Shown here in pieces: positions 33,501-44,700 of a stretch of DNA of 64,000 nucleotides. Under the pieces are notes generated by a model. The model had not been told where the DNA came from. It was given only the letters and a program-made list of their open reading frames with translations, and searched no databases. This stretch comes from Melitaea cinxia. Its lineage: Eukaryota; Arthropoda; Insecta; Lepidoptera; Nymphalidae. Numbering within the stretch: position 1 is the stretch's first letter; each line of letters begins with the position of its first letter. The position numbers and the translations under genes are program-made. The stretch lies in the NCBI RefSeq assembly GCF_905220565.1, contig NC_059422.1:4496001-4560000 (forward strand). Reading direction: 5' to 3'.

Positions 33501-34156
33501 GTGCAATTATGGACGAAGTTATTAAGACGAATAACTACCGGAAACATATCATGAAAGACGGAACTCCAGACATATGCCGAGCTTGCCATAAGCCTGGAGA
33601 ATCCATTAGACATGTTGTTTCCGGTTGTAGTCATCTTGCTAACGGCGAGTACTTGCACAGACATAACCAAGTAGCCAGGATTATACACCAACAACTTGCT
33701 ATTCGTTACGGCCTCGTTGAAAATGAGTTGCCTTATTATAGGTATAGCCCAACGCCATTTCTTGAGAATGGTCGTGCATTGCTCTACTGGGATCGATCTA
33801 TTGTCACTGACAGGTTTATTGCAGCCAATAAACCTGATATAGTGCTAGTAGACCGATCAGCGCGCCGAGCAATTATTGTTGACATTACAGTTCCACATGA
33901 CGATAATCTCGTAAAGGCCGAAAAAGAAAAATTAAGTAAATATTTAGACCTTGCCCACGAGATTACCGGCATGTGGAATGTAGACTCAACAATAATTGTT
34001 CCTATTGTTGTATCGGTTAATGGTCTATTAGCGAAGAGTTTCGACCAACACCTTAAGAAACTCTCACTTGACTGTTGGATCAAGGGTCGGATTCAAAAGG
34101 CAGTGTTGCTTGAAACGGCCCGCATTGTGAGGAGGTTCCTCAGCCTGGAACCTTAA
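30578..34156 (+). CDS. Retrotransposon protein: Myb-like region, reverse transcriptase, CCHC finger, restriction-like endonuclease
   Basis: Single uninterrupted 1192-residue ORF. Residues 1-70 are basic and Ser/Thr-rich. About 84-145 (RRMRWTQKMNESVMRAYY...) resembles a Myb/SANT-type DNA-binding region; I see no C2H2 finger before it, unlike R2. Reverse transcriptase: KNYRPITCLP, motif A WIDYKKAYD with Asp594, motif B GIFQGDSLSP, motif C YMDD at 699-702, then the thumb-side KYLGM. C-terminal finger C1000-X2-C1003-X8-H1012-X4-C1017. Endonuclease core KPD (Pro1086-Asp1087) followed by Asp1102 in IIVDITVP, then a Lys-rich helix. All key residues are present, so it may be functional. It primes reverse transcription from a cut target in this family. 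Codon use is unlike an exon of the neighbouring protease and there are no introns. Confidence 0.93.
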   Translation: MNKARGRRAQKRPKVPSSSETQSTTDDEYQTPPSTAESDADDADSSTRPSNRRRVIRPPPACLEVQGQYAPTRNPAAGGAVRRMRWTQKMNESVMRAYYEATGGGINLTAYRSTMLSLFQALEPTVTVTAQRLSDQVRAIQRCHLLDESVLERLRTNLPQLNTVSHIRDIQTSQKEQREVINFNINHISPNSVDLSVNEQDNEPMRRALENAILKYRSLPPNIRPQLPRLPIHRRNLALVGVMDKILQQYLDSTQNLSDTHSLLYCGAAAVCNVANVKFKSNKITLPSHTAPAWQARIEKRINLTRTLIAKLTCFRAGNMRPKIMRFVHQAFAGTNIRSNEYITSVSNRIDFLKQKLCAWAKRIKRYKKRRDRYHQNSIFQSDQRKVYRNWEQCTTNVVNGNLPTRESINNFWRNIWSNPIDHIESDWMDVVRRRCSSLPQMEQIKINSEDISYAIRSTSNWKCPGLDGLHNFWLKWFHSSYPILASQFQNAISTNTLPKFMTTGTTFLLYKSGCTADPKNYRPITCLPTIYKLLTSVLVTKITKHITTNNILATTQNGCKSGSRGTKELLLIDMTICQQVRRNRKNLAATWIDYKKAYDSVPHTWLMKVMELYKIDAALCSFLSTCMRQWNTFLRHPGAVDVSGSTEPIRIMRGIFQGDSLSPLWFCLALNPLSTLLEDSRLGFHLRRGSKAISHLLYMDDLKLFASKLPDLYKLFKITETFSTCIRMDFGVDKCAVIHVERGRTVSSQNLKLNNSLSFRSLNEGETYKYLGMSEALGIDDGAMKQQVKERFFGRLKKVLNSFLSGGNKVRAFNSWVMPLIVYTFGILRWTQTELDTLDRQVRKLLTTYRIHHPRSSVMRLYIPRKCGGRGFLNAKNLHNREVYNLREYFLNMKSDMHMDVVAVDRGFTPLSLGKEKWRKPIVMRTVDRVAVWKSKELHGRFYKVLTDPDVDQPSSISWLQHGNLFGETEGFVCAIMDEVIKTNNYRKHIMKDGTPDICRACHKPGESIRHVVSGCSHLANGEYLHRHNQVARIIHQQLAIRYGLVENELPYYRYSPTPFLENGRALLYWDRSIVTDRFIAANKPDIVLVDRSARRAIIVDITVPHDDNLVKAEKEKLSKYLDLAHEITGMWNVDSTIIVPIVVSVNGLLAKSFDQHLKKLSLDCWIKGRIQKAVLLETARIVRRFLSLEP

Positions 34157-34283
34157 CTACCGGTGGCCTGGGCCCCAACCTGCCATCGGAGGACTACTAT
34201 TTTTATATTTTTAAATATTTTTATTTGTCTTTTTTATAAATATATTTAAAAATGTAATCATAAGAAAATATATTGAATAAAAG

Positions 34284-34319
34284 AAATAATAATAAAACAA
34301 CTAATAATAATAAAACAAC
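34284..34319. repeat. TAA-rich tandem at the 3' edge of the retrotransposon
   Basis: Two near-copies of an 18-base unit containing TAATAATAAAACAAC. Either the element's own tail or the far half of the TAA target. Confidence 0.7.
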
Positions 34320-34684
34320 TTCCCGTGACTTTGACTATGACTGTAAAATATCAGAAACGTCGAGCATCAAAAAACTTAATAAACCGCCATAAAATCCGAA
34401 AAAATTGTTTCATTATAATGGGTGAATTTCGCGAAAACATTGAAAAAATTAATTGATTTGAATCGACCAATCGATTTATAAATTAACAATCATCACTAAA
34501 ATATACAAATGGAACTATTTTAAATTTATTTTCTGTTATTGTACTAACACTAGGTTATAAGAAACATTGTTACTAACACAATATGGGCTAGTCCCGAAAT
34601 AAATGTCATTATTTTTATTATTATTATAAAATACGACAGCCAAATACGTAATATAAATCATTTATTACTCGATAGTTTTGTTAC

Positions 34685-34850
34685 TGATATGTCTGTCTGT
34701 ATGTCCTTTATAGAATCGTAAACTATGCATATTATCATGTCACGATCTTCAGCAAAGTGTTGAGCATGAGCCCACGATGGTTTCTGGGTTGGTACAACTA
34801 AATAATAAATAAACAAAAGCGTAGCAACGCGCGCAGGGTACAGCTAATAA
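34685..34850 (+). repeat. 'CAGCTAGT'-ending dispersed repeat
   Basis: CTGTATGTCCTTTATAGAAT, TTGAGCATGAGCCCACGATG, AAAGCGTAGCAACGCGCGCA, GGGTACAGCTAATAATT. Related copies at 16833-16975 and 52405-52495. Confidence 0.55.
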
Positions 34851-35122
34851 TTAATAAAATTTCAAAACTTCAGTCGAAAACTGACGAATTAGCTAAAATT
34901 CAACATCGTGATGACTTGCCAAGATTGTCTACAATGTTTTACGTGTGTTAAACTTTCACAGTATACATACGAAATTCAAATTAACTGAAAAAAATTATTA
35001 AGTAGAGCATGCTTGACTACAAATACGGTACGATACTGAATGTTGTTATTCAAGTATTTAATCATTTCATTTAATAAATAAATAATTTGTATTTGAAAGT
35101 TGGATTAAACAAACAACTATAC

Positions 35123-35160
35123 ATTAATAATTGAAAATTAATAATTGAAAATTAATAATT
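35123..35160. repeat. 14-base tandem, about three units
   Basis: Repeats of AATAATTGAAAATT. Confidence 0.7.
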
Positions 35161-35519
35161 ACTTTATAATTTATTTTAAATATAATTTAATTATTTATAG
35201 CAGATATTATTAAAACATTCCAACTTTTTTCTAATCGTGTATGAGAATTTTAAGGTTCACACGTATTCGATTTTAAAAGTATTTAATTATTAATAAGAAA
35301 GTATTAAGCAATTTTAATTTTTGCCTAAGATATTTTTGCAACGGTCGGTTTTTCCCGCGTAATTTCGGAATAAGAAATAGACTATAGAATATATATGTAT
35401 GTGCAATTTTCATTACAGTTAAATAGTTGTTCAAAGATAAAAATTTATGATTATATTATATATAAAACGTACTTTAATAAGATGTTATTTTCAAGCTTCT
35501 AACTCCAGAAATAACGTAC

Positions 35520-35770
35520 TTCGATTGATGAATGATGGGAAACGAATTAACGATGGAGTGTAGGGCTCTCGACATAGACACAACGTACCTGACTACCCAC
35601 TAAAAGCCAGTGGTACCCTCATCAGTGTGGTGCCACGGGATTGCTAATGCAACCTTTAATGTAACTGTGACGCCCTGACAGTGGCCGCATGTGCGAGCTG
35701 CCTTCGGCCAATGAGCACTTATGGGCATCATGAGCACTCTATTACCCCTATGGCGAGTGGTAGGAACGTT
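35520..35770. other. GC-rich block of unknown nature
   Basis: Clearly richer in G and C than its flanks (CAGTGTGGTGCCACGGGATT, GTGACGCCCTGACAGTGGCC, GAGCTGCCTTCGGCC). No continuous reading frame with recognisable protein; probably a decayed mobile element. Confidence 0.3.
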
Positions 35771-37194
35771 TTTAATTCCTATTTCAACCCCTTGGAATAT
35801 AATATTTCAAAATTTGTTGTTTGTGAATTTGTGTTATTTTTCAAGTTTGTATTACTAAAAAATTGAAGACAAAATATATAAGAATAAAATATTTTTATAA
35901 CCTTCAGACCACCTCAATGTGACTCTTTTGCAAATTTCATTTTTAGTAAGCGTCTTCTAACTATTAACTATTTCTTCGCCAAATTTTAAATAAGTGTGTA
36001 GCACAAAAACTGAAGGACTTTGGTACAAACTTACAAGAGCCCCTAGACGAACGACAAACTATCTTCATGCTAAAGTGAATCTTTATACGTCTAGCAGTTT
36101 TTGAGATTTCGTGATGAATGAATGACCTAACAATTATATATATTGAAGATGTGTGATTTTTTTTTAATGAAAATTAAATATTAAATAATCATTAAACGCT
36201 ATGAAAGCCAAATGGTTTGACAAGCTTATATTTATTTTTATGCTGCAGAGATTGTTTCCTTAAATACGTTAATATCAACTGCTGGCTCTATTTTTTTTTT
36301 TGTGTTTTAGTAAGTAAGTATAGTACTAGTATTTAACACATAATAAGCAGTGCTTATTTAAATTAAGTGATTTCCAGTAAATCTAAGTTATCTAACTAAA
36401 TACTATCTTAAATTAGAAAGTTTAACAAGAAACTTTTATCAAGCTTTTTGTGTTTTATTAAGGACCGTTGTCTGTTACAGACTCTACGTCAATTATAGTA
36501 GTGAAATAAAAAACAATAAAACAAAAAATGTAAAAAACCACAATGCGATGTTAGTACGGTCCTTGTTATCGCTTAACTCTTTTTCGTCTAGTAGAGATCG
36601 CTCTTTTAAGACCGCCCTTCGTAAATACTTTCATGCTATTTTAAAGCCATTTGTTTTATAATTGAACAATAGAGTACTTTTGTGTTGTATATTAATAGAT
36701 AATTTAATTTTAAATCGAATAAGATTATATAATGAAAGGTTATCTTTATGATCCTAACATAAAGCCTACATAAGGCTTCTAGCAATTAAATCGAGCGAAA
36801 GCGTCACAAACGCTGATGCTTTTTGGTGCGTGACGTCTTTGAGAAAATAAGTGGAAATCTGTATCATACCTGCATTGCAATCTATACTTACATTGCATTG
36901 AACTGTAGCCTTTGAAGGCTGGACAAAGAATCGAAGAAGGAAAAAGGTAAGAATTACCACACTCTACTAGAAAGCTTTAAATTCATGGATATTCTAAAGC
37001 AATACTATCTGGTACTTTTCTTTGATGTTTATGATGTTACTAATCAGAATATGATAAAAACATTATTTTAGTTAAAAAAATCATTTGTAATTACTTAAAT
37101 TATTTAGTTTAATTCGTTCAGACAAATCTATTTTTAAAAATTGCGACTAAATAAAAGTTTTATTAATTTTATTGCAACTTAAGAAACGCCTTTT

Positions 37195-37600
37195 GAACTT
37201 TGAGTTTATTTTTTAAACGTCTTCAAAAAAAGAGGAGGTTACTCAATTGGACCGTATATATATATATATACGTATATTGTGTATGTTCGGGGATAACTTC
37301 GTCGTTTATGAACCGATTTTGATAATTATTTTTTTCTTGTAAAGGATATACCCCTGTATCCCTGGTACTATGATAAGGAAACCAGGATCTGATGATAGGA
37401 TCCTATAGAAATCGAGGGAAACTCTCGAAAATCCGCATAACTTTTTACTGGCCATTTAAATTTCATCGAGATCTGATTACAACTTTTGTAGTAATCTTTG
37501 ATAATACGTATTGACTTGACGATTCTTTTGTTTACCTACGTTTTATTACGTGTCGATGTAATTGAAGTCGGTTTTTTTTGTTTGCCTGCAAACACAATTT
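37195..37600 (+). repeat. Family G repeat
   Basis: CTTCAAAAAAAGAGGAGG, ACTTCGTCGTTTATGAACCG, CTTTTTACTGGCCATTTAAA, TCGATGTAATTGAAGTCGG. Confidence 0.55.
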
Positions 37601-37828
37601 TTATTGAATACTACGAATACTTATATACGAATAATTATATACTTATATATATTATACTTACGAATACTACGAGTATATACTCGGATGAAAGACAAGAATT
37701 AAGATACTAGATTCAGTAGTCCAAACAGAAGAACATTAATTGCAAAAACAGGAGACACAAAATATAAAAATATATTTCAACCATACTGTGTATTTACTTG
37801 TTATCTATACTAATATTATAAAGCTCAA

Positions 37829-38182
37829 GACGCCGCATTGGCGCAATGGTTACAGCCATGGATTGTACCTGTTGCGCTGGCGGTTGCGGGTTCGATCGCC
37901 CCACATGACGAACATTTGTATTGGCCATAAAGGACGGTGTTTGCTGTGGTCATGGTGTTTGTGCAGTCCTTGTGGGTCTCCCCACCGTGCCTCGGAGAGC
38001 ACGTTAAGCCGTCGGTCCCGGTTGTTATCATGTACACCCGTGACCCCATAGCGATCGTTACTCATAGTAGGGAATATATCCGCCAACCCGCATTGGAGCA
38101 GCGTGGTGGATTAAGCTCTGATCCTTCTTCTACATGGGGAAAGAGGCCTATGCCAAGTAGTGGGATATTACAGGCTGAAGCG
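37829..38182 (+). mobile_element. SINE family A, full length, recent, nested
   Basis: Head CATTGGCGCAATGGTTACAG, B box GCGGGTTCGATCG, full body, tail CCTATGCCAAGTAGTGGG and GGCTGAAGCG. The flanks repeat AAAGCTCAAG (37820-37829 and 38183-38192). It sits inside another repeat, whose halves (ACTAATATTATAAAGC / AATTTGTTTTGTTTGTTAG) match the uninterrupted copies at 53.4 and 63.7 kb. Confidence 0.85.
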
Positions 38183-38649
38183 AAAGCTCAAGAATTTGTT
38201 TTGTTTGTTAGTTTAAGCTCTCTAATCTTAGATTATACTATCTCAAATTGAAAAATTATTTTATTGTTGGATTATCTATTTACTGAGGAAGGCTTTAAAA
38301 TATTGAAATTAACACGGTTGAAACTATTATTTCATAATATGAGTACTCATATAAAGGTTGCACGTAGCTTAAAAAATTATAGATTATCGGGTTTATTAAC
38401 GTAATATATTATGCTACTATAATAAAAAAACTTCTTCGGATTTTATCTCGTCTCATAGAGTTTTTTAGATGCCCGGCGTAAGCATTAGAAATAAGTAATA
38501 TGCTACTTTTCAAATAAAACCTATGGATACACGATAATTTTCTTCCTAGCTGTAATTGCGTTTTACTTTTAAAATAGGTTTTGTCCGAGGTTTCGCTCTC
38601 GTAACAATTATGATATTTACAAAAAAGTGATAATGTAGTACTTAGGAAT

Positions 38650-38707
38650 GCCTACGCGGGCATCCTGGATATCACCCGTAAATAGGTTCCCCTACGATAA
38701 CAAAATA
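38650..38707 (+). mobile_element. Last ~55 bases of the LINE family found at 15837
   Basis: Contains CGGGCATCCTGGATATCACC and CGATAACAAAATAAAAAAA, which match the reverse complement of the left end of the 15837-16301 insert, poly(A) included. A severely 5'-truncated copy. Confidence 0.65.
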
Positions 38708-38945
38708 AAAAAATTAATATATATTTATACTAGTAAATGGAGAGTCGGTTTTTCTGTTCGGTTATACTACAAAAACTACTGAACCGATTGAAATAATACT
38801 TATACCATAAGATACAACATATTTCGGAGAAGGTTTTAGTATATAATATGTTTACTTATCGTGTACAAAAATATGAACGGACAGATGTCGCTAGTATTAA
38901 TATAATTTCGGACCATATTTATGGTTTGGTCTGTTATGGATTGGT

Positions 38946-39400
38946 CTGTTGTTGTGGCTACGGCATTAAAGAATATAGCCACCCCCTCTTTTCCCGTGGG
39001 TGTCGTAAGAGGCGACTAAGGGATAACATAGTACAACTTAAAAAGCCAACCGATGGCGGGATAGCCATCCAACTGCTGGCTTTGAAATACACAAGCCGAA
39101 GACGGGTAAAGTCCAAAGTATGTACCTAAGCATTATTTTATTCTTGTTTTAATATTGATTTATAATTGTAGCTACAAGGGACCTTTTTTTCTATAACCAA
39201 AACAGAGAATTATTAATTTTGTAAATGTCAGGCTGAAGACGGGCAGCAGTGTCTCCGGTGCGTTAAAGCCAGCCCTGCGGTCACCAACCCGCCTGCCCAG
39301 CGTGGTGACTATGGGCATAACACGTGAGTTCACGTTTTTTGACACGAACTTCTGGTGGCCTATGTCCAGCAGTGGACTATGATAGGCTGAAGTGATGTAA
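38946..39400 (+). mobile_element. Family D element interrupted in the middle
   Basis: Left part 38946-39121 from TGTGGCTACGGCATTAAAGA to GCCGAAGACGGG; right part 39229-39400 resumes at GGCTGAAGACGGGCAGCAG and ends TATGTCCAGCAGTGGAC. The 107 intervening AT-rich bases are an insertion of unknown type. Confidence 0.65.
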
Positions 39401-39490
39401 TCAAATAGGAGAAGAACTAACCTTAAAAAATAACTATATACTACTAGTTACAAATAAACTGAAGCTTTGATCCAGTTTAGACCTGTTAAG

Positions 39491-39705
39491 TTGACTGGCT
39501 CGTTGGCGCAGTTTGTAGTGGTCCTGCTTTCTGTTCCGCGGGTCTTGGGTTCGATTCCTGCCTGAGTCTGAGTTAGTAATATTATTTCTATGTATATTTA
39601 CAAAAAAATATATATATTTAACTATAACAGTCACCTGTTACCTATAACACAAGCATTAAGTTGGTTACTTTAGAAACAGACGACCGTCTGTGTGTGTGTG
39701 AATTA
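39491..39705 (+). mobile_element. tRNA-derived SINE, family E
   Basis: A-box-like CTCGTTGGCGCAGTTTGTAG and B box GGGTTCGATTCC, then an AT-rich body and the tail ACCTATAACACAAGCATTAA, GTTGGTTACTTTAGAAACAG, ACGACCGTCTGTGTGTG. Head and tail both differ from family A. Confidence 0.7.
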
Positions 39706-40072
39706 AAAATAAAAAACCACCCACGTGCGAGTTGGACTCGCGTACCGAGGGTTCCATACAAACAAAATTATAAAGAATATTATTATTATAAGATTCAACT
39801 AAAAGTACATGCTTTCCGCAATTTCTCCTTTATCTGTACTATAAAACATTGCTTTCTACCAAATTTCAAAATTCTGAGCTCACGTGAAGTACCCTGTAGG
39901 TTTTTATTCCATTACGAGTATCGAAAGTTTGCAGCATAAACGGCTATATCTTTTGATTGCCTTGACTTAGAAGTTTGATTTGAGAAAAGATTTTTTGACA
40001 GACAGGCGGACAACAAATTGATCCTATAAGGATTCCGTTTTTTCTTTTTGAGTTACGGAACCCTAAAAATGA
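39706..40072. repeat. Repeat with GGGTTCC inverted edges
   Basis: Starts with CGTGCGAGTTGGACTCGCG and GAGGGTTCCATACAAAC, ends with TCCTATAAGGATTCCG and GAGTTACGGAACCCTAAAAA. GGGTTCCATA and its counterpart TACGGAACCC face each other. Very common in Lepidoptera. Confidence 0.5.
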
Positions 40073-41828
40073 ATAAAACAATACTATTCCGCACAAATAT
40101 TGTCCATTTTTTTATTATAATTCAACATTTTCCAATCCCCTCAAATGTCAATCATTTTAACAATTCCCTTGCTCTCTCGAAAGCTTTTAAATATTTAAAA
40201 TATTTATTATTTTTTTATTTTTAAAATACTAGCTACACCACGCGGTTTTAGCGGCATTATTTCAGGATAAAAAGTAGCCTACGTATTATTTTAAATTTCC
40301 AGCTATCTACGTACAAAGTTTCATTAAAATCGGTAAAGCGGTTTTTGCGTGAATGTATAACAAACATACATATATACATCTACCCTCACAAACTTTCGGA
40401 TTTATAATATTACGAGAAGTAGGATTCTATGTAACTTATAAATAGTTATTAAGGTTCTCAAAACTTATATCTATACATATAACAAAATGGTAGGAAAATC
40501 AAAACTGTACATTGAATATTTTTTTAAAGAATACTTGGGGTGTGATCTACAATCGATACTGAAGCCAAAAATATAGTTTTTAGAATTCTTGTCTGTTTGT
40601 CTGTATTTATGTTCGGGATAAACTCAAAAAGTACTGCATGGATTTACTTTAAATTTGGCACGAATATTATTAAGAAGTCGGGCCAACATATAGGCTACAT
40701 ATTATCACGCTGTCACCTACGAGGAACGAGCAGTGAACTTTTATTTCTTCAACGCATTCTGTAACAACGTGTAATCTAACGACGCATATTTGAACGTTGT
40801 TGTTATTATGTTAATAACCATGCTGTAAGCTAGCTTCACACTATAAATAAAGACATTCTGTAGTATATTTAGTATCAGCATTGCACCTGTGCGAAGCGGG
40901 GGAGGGTCGCTAGTTTTTCATAAAATAGAAACCTTTTCTAACAAACTATGGCTTACAAAATGAGGTAGAGACAAATTTTCTCATTAGTAGTACTTTAAGT
41001 AGACATTGTTTATAAAGAGGTTATATTTAAAAAAGTTTTTAAAATGACAATGAGTGAAACTTTTTCGGTATTGTTAGTGTGACAACGTCTTCGCCTTTGT
41101 TTTGTTGATTTCTTGTTTTAAATTTTTACATTCATTACTGGCCTAATTTTAACGGTGCATATTTTTTGTGAGAATTTTTTATTATTAATGGAAAAAATTT
41201 ATAATTTAAATAATATTACTGTCACACACACAAACGTATATAATGTGTGTGTATATCTTAATTTAAAATGTGACAGTTTTAATCTCACAGTTTGTGACAT
41301 CAGTTGACAGATGTCAAGTTTCCATAACAACAAAAAGTATTTACGTGACATTAGCGGAATCAACCGTGCTCCACTGGCACAACTGAAAGCCATTAAAAAC
41401 CCAATCAATCAAAAAACAAGGTTGGCTTTCAGTTTTTTTTTATCTTGTTTTTTTTACCAATAATTTTTGTAAGTAAAATATAAAAATAGTATGTTAAACG
41501 AAATAATTTTTAAATGTTATGACTTAGAAGCCTGAGAAAATAATTCTGAAACATTCAGGGCACTACATTATCACAGAAAATCCTTATCAAAATCGGTTAT
41601 ACAATTCAGTAAGAGCTCAGTAACATACACACGTATAGCTCTGTATTATAAATACGAAATTGTGTGTCATTTAAAAACTTTCGTTTGTCAATAAAAAAAA
41701 AATGTTTTCATCTTAAAAAAAATATATCGAAGACCAGAATTAATATCTAGGTCAGTAAAGTCATCTTCACACAAACATCTAACCCGATTAAAAACAAGAA
41801 CTGGCTTTGAGGACTGTACTCACTCGAA

Positions 41829-42094
41829 GCGCCTTTCACTTTTAGATCTAAAAACACTTTCACTCAACAAAACTAAATAAAACACATAAATTAATAATTA
41901 AATAAAAAATAAATAAAAATCCGAAAAAAAAACAATCTCAACACTAAAAAAAAGCTTACGCGCGTAAAATGTACACTAAAGAATCTAGCGTCGCCTACGT
42001 TCGAAATTCAATTTTGCCGGGAATATTTTAATGATATAAATGTTAATTTTCGCGTCGAACCGTCAGTACCCACTGGTGTTTCTCGCTGGACTGA
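41829..42094 (-). promoter_or_regulatory. Possible untranslated first exon with promoter
   Basis: On the minus strand a TCAGT initiator near 42094 is followed by ~265 bases without a long frame, then AGTGAAAGGCGCTTCGA and a strong donor, GTGAGT, at 41828. CpG frequency is locally raised. The gene it would feed is not identified; the protease start at 30063 is one candidate but has no good acceptor just upstream. Confidence 0.3.
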
Positions 42095-43119
42095 CGCTCG
42101 TTTTCTCAAAACTGGTCGTAAGTCAGGTTTCACGATTCGCTGTCATGATTATTATAGCCCCAGTGAAATAGTTTAATGTTTTCGTGTCTTAGCGTATCGG
42201 AAAGTATGTGTTTGAGGAAAAATTTAATAGTAAGCTCATATTGATTGGCTGTTCTGTATTTTCATTTCTAAGCAGATTTTCATATCAGACTTTCTCAATT
42301 TCATCCAATCTACGTTTATGTACTCGACGTTTGTCGTCTTTTCACACACACAGGCCTACATACATACCCTTTTAGCTATAATATACTATAGTGTGATGTT
42401 TTAAAGCCTACGTTATGTTTGGACATAACATTTCAAATATTTTTCATAAGATTAGCAATTTAAAAATCTGACATTATCGATTATATATCTATGCTAATAA
42501 AAGGTAAAGTTTCTAACTCAGTTTGTTTGTAGGGGCTAATCTCCGTAAATACTGTACCGATCATGAAAGTTCTTTCACTAATGCAAAGCTACACTATTCA
42601 GGAGTGATATAAGCTATATTTCATTGTCATTGAACAAAAAATTCAGTGATAAATAATAGTATATGTAAATCAAGTTGGAGAAATGCGAGTGAAATGAAAA
42701 CTTTACTATATATTTGCATCGCAAAAATAATAATTAACGCCTAACGAAGTGTGCACAGGTCGGGTTGTTTGTTAAAAAAAACATATTCGTAAATGCACAT
42801 GTAAGAAACGGATTAAAGCTTTTATCCACCAGGTTGCTTTAATATGATATTATAACAAATAAGTTATATGTGTATAATGTGTAAAATACGTATATAATTA
42901 TATACACAAAATCCTTCGTAACTATATGCTCTACGTGCACATTACCACTCATAATTTGAAAAAAAAATTACCTACTAGTTCTGAAGAATAATCTAATAAA
43001 GTGTACTGGTTAGGAATATAGCTTTAAGGATTGTGAAAAAGATTTCCGTGGGACGCTGTTGCTGAGCCTGCTTATGCGTTAGTACACACCATTACTCAAA
43101 CAGAGATCTTCAAAATCTT

Positions 43120-43515
43120 CATTGATAGACATTTTTAGAGTGTGTGAGAAACATGATGTTGAGTTCCTCATCCCCCATTACAAAGGGAGGATCCTCCGAC
43201 CAGACGGATGTTGTGTCTGGTGGGCTAACGCCCCAACGATTGTTGTCGGGTTCTTGTATCAATGTAGGATACATCAGTTTTTCTCTACTTTTGTATACCC
43301 CAAGATAGATGTTGCCACACATATATAAACGCCTCACGCTCAACTCTGAGGATTTACTCGTGTGTCGGAGGTCGGAAACACATACAATATACAAGCACAA
43401 ACACCCAAACCACAGAAAACACTTGTGTGGCACATCCAAATATTTATTACTAGCGAGGATCAAACCCGCAACCATCAGCGCAATCAACCATCGCTGTGAT
43501 CGCTATGCTAATGCG
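43120..43515 (-). repeat. Old tRNA-headed SINE-like repeat
   Basis: B box on the minus strand GGTTGCGGGTTTGATCC near 43450-43475 and SINE words GTGTTTGTGCTTGTATATTG. Left part includes CCAGACGGATGTTGTGTCTG and GTGGGCTAACGCCCCAACG. A different lineage from family A. Confidence 0.45.
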
Positions 43516-43827
43516 TTATCAAAATTCAAGTTTTCGAAGACTATGTCTATCACTATGGCTATTCATCAAATAGAAAAAATGTATTCCACTACTGAATCTA
43601 TTTTTTGACGCATTTAATTTGACATTTAAATTAGCTTATTTTATCTTTATTAAAATTAATTTATAAATAACACGAGTATTGTATTAATTAGTAAGGAAAT
43701 AGGACTGCGGTTAACATAGATAAATGAGCAACTACCCACAATGTCAATACCATTAACATATCATATAACATTTGTAAACTTGATATAAATAGAGTAACCA
43801 TTACTAAGCATCTTACAGTAAGAGAAA

Positions 43828-43951
43828 TCTGGAGCAGACCGTCTGGGCAAGTGTCTCATTTTTAAAAATGATCCCAGCTGGATAATATTGCTCTCAAGTA
43901 GGGTTGAGTTCCTGTGGTGAGGAAGGTAGCCAGCGCTCCTGGGAACCCTTC
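43828..43951 (-). repeat. Family C repeat, diverged
   Basis: Reversed words ATAATATTGCTCTCAAG, GTTGAGTTCCTGTGGTGAGG, AAGGTAGCCAGCGCTCCTGG. Confidence 0.4.
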
Positions 43952-44111
43952 TACAAGAAACCTTCTAGAAAGAACTCAAACTATTAAAAAACATTATAAA
44001 AAATTAGCAGCATTGGTTCAGCCGTTCTCGAGTTTAGCATTTATTGACATTTATTAAATTTGAAGTCGCTTAACGTGCAATAGCTACGCTTGGAGTTTCA
44101 CTCAAAGGTAG

Positions 44112-44413
44112 GATTAGAAATGAGACTATCGCGAGAGAACGAAAGTGACCGACATAGCCCACAGAATTAGCAAGTTGAAATGGCATTGGGCTGGTCATCT
44201 GTGCCGCAGGACCGATGGTCGTTGGAGCAGACGTGTCCTGCAGTATAGACCGCGTCTTGGCAAACGCAGTGTGGGACGTCTTCCGGCCCGTCGGACCGAC
44301 GATCTACGTAAGATTGCCAGTATAGGCAGGATGAAGACTGCGGAGAACCTGAATATCTGACGCGAACTTGGGAGACCTATGTCCAGCAGTGGACTGCAAC
44401 AGGACCTGACTGA
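44112..44413 (+). pseudogene. RTE-like LINE protein, C-terminal remnant
   Basis: Reads RISKLKWHWAGHLCRRTDGR then a GKRSVGRLPARRTDDL-type stretch, the familiar end of RTE-type reverse transcriptase proteins. A frame shift follows and the true C-terminus continues in another frame as TYVQQWTATGPD and stop. Upstream parts are lost and another shift is visible near the left edge. The last 30 bases are the same as the tail of the family D elements. Confidence 0.75.
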
Positions 44414-44700
44414 CTGGTATTTAGCGATTCATTTTTATTTATATAGAGTCACAGAGATATAACACTCATTCTAGGTTGAGTTGTGCTTAATCTTAAAATC
44501 CATGGCCTTAAAACAAATTAATTTATTGTTCCGGAAATACATTGACCTTAAATAATAAATTAATTAATTAAAAACGTAAACTCGTTTTCCATTGATTGGA
44601 ACGAGATTGAAAATTAAACCTCAAATATGTTATAAGTAAACTGACACAGTGACTTACAACACGTTTTTACTTATATATGTTTTTCATTCATTATAATCTA

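Larger units (their letters stand above)
30454..34290 (+). mobile_element. Intact R2/R4-superclade non-LTR retrotransposon in a TAA repeat
   Basis: About 3.8 kb: a ~120-base leader, one 1192-codon ORF and a ~130-base 3' region ending in A- and TAA-rich sequence. It encodes a restriction-like endonuclease rather than an apurinic-type one, placing it with R2, R4/Dong and relatives. (TAA)n lies at both edges; the Dong/R4 group includes elements found in TAA repeats, so a similar target preference is inferred. Insertion lies about 0.4 kb upstream of the serine protease start codon, in the opposite orientation. No long terminal repeats are seen. Confidence 0.85.

Noticed and set aside
31357..34083. 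Several minus-strand frames of 65 to 104 codons
   Set aside because: All are antisense shadows of the retrotransposon ORF.
36766..36960. Minus-strand frame of 64 codons with a hydrophobic N-terminus
   Set aside because: It lacks an ATG start, and the hydrophobic part is the pyrimidine tract of a splice-acceptor-like site.
43119..43487. 122-codon minus-strand frame
   Set aside because: It covers an old tRNA-headed repeat; the words are those of the SINE, not of a protein family.
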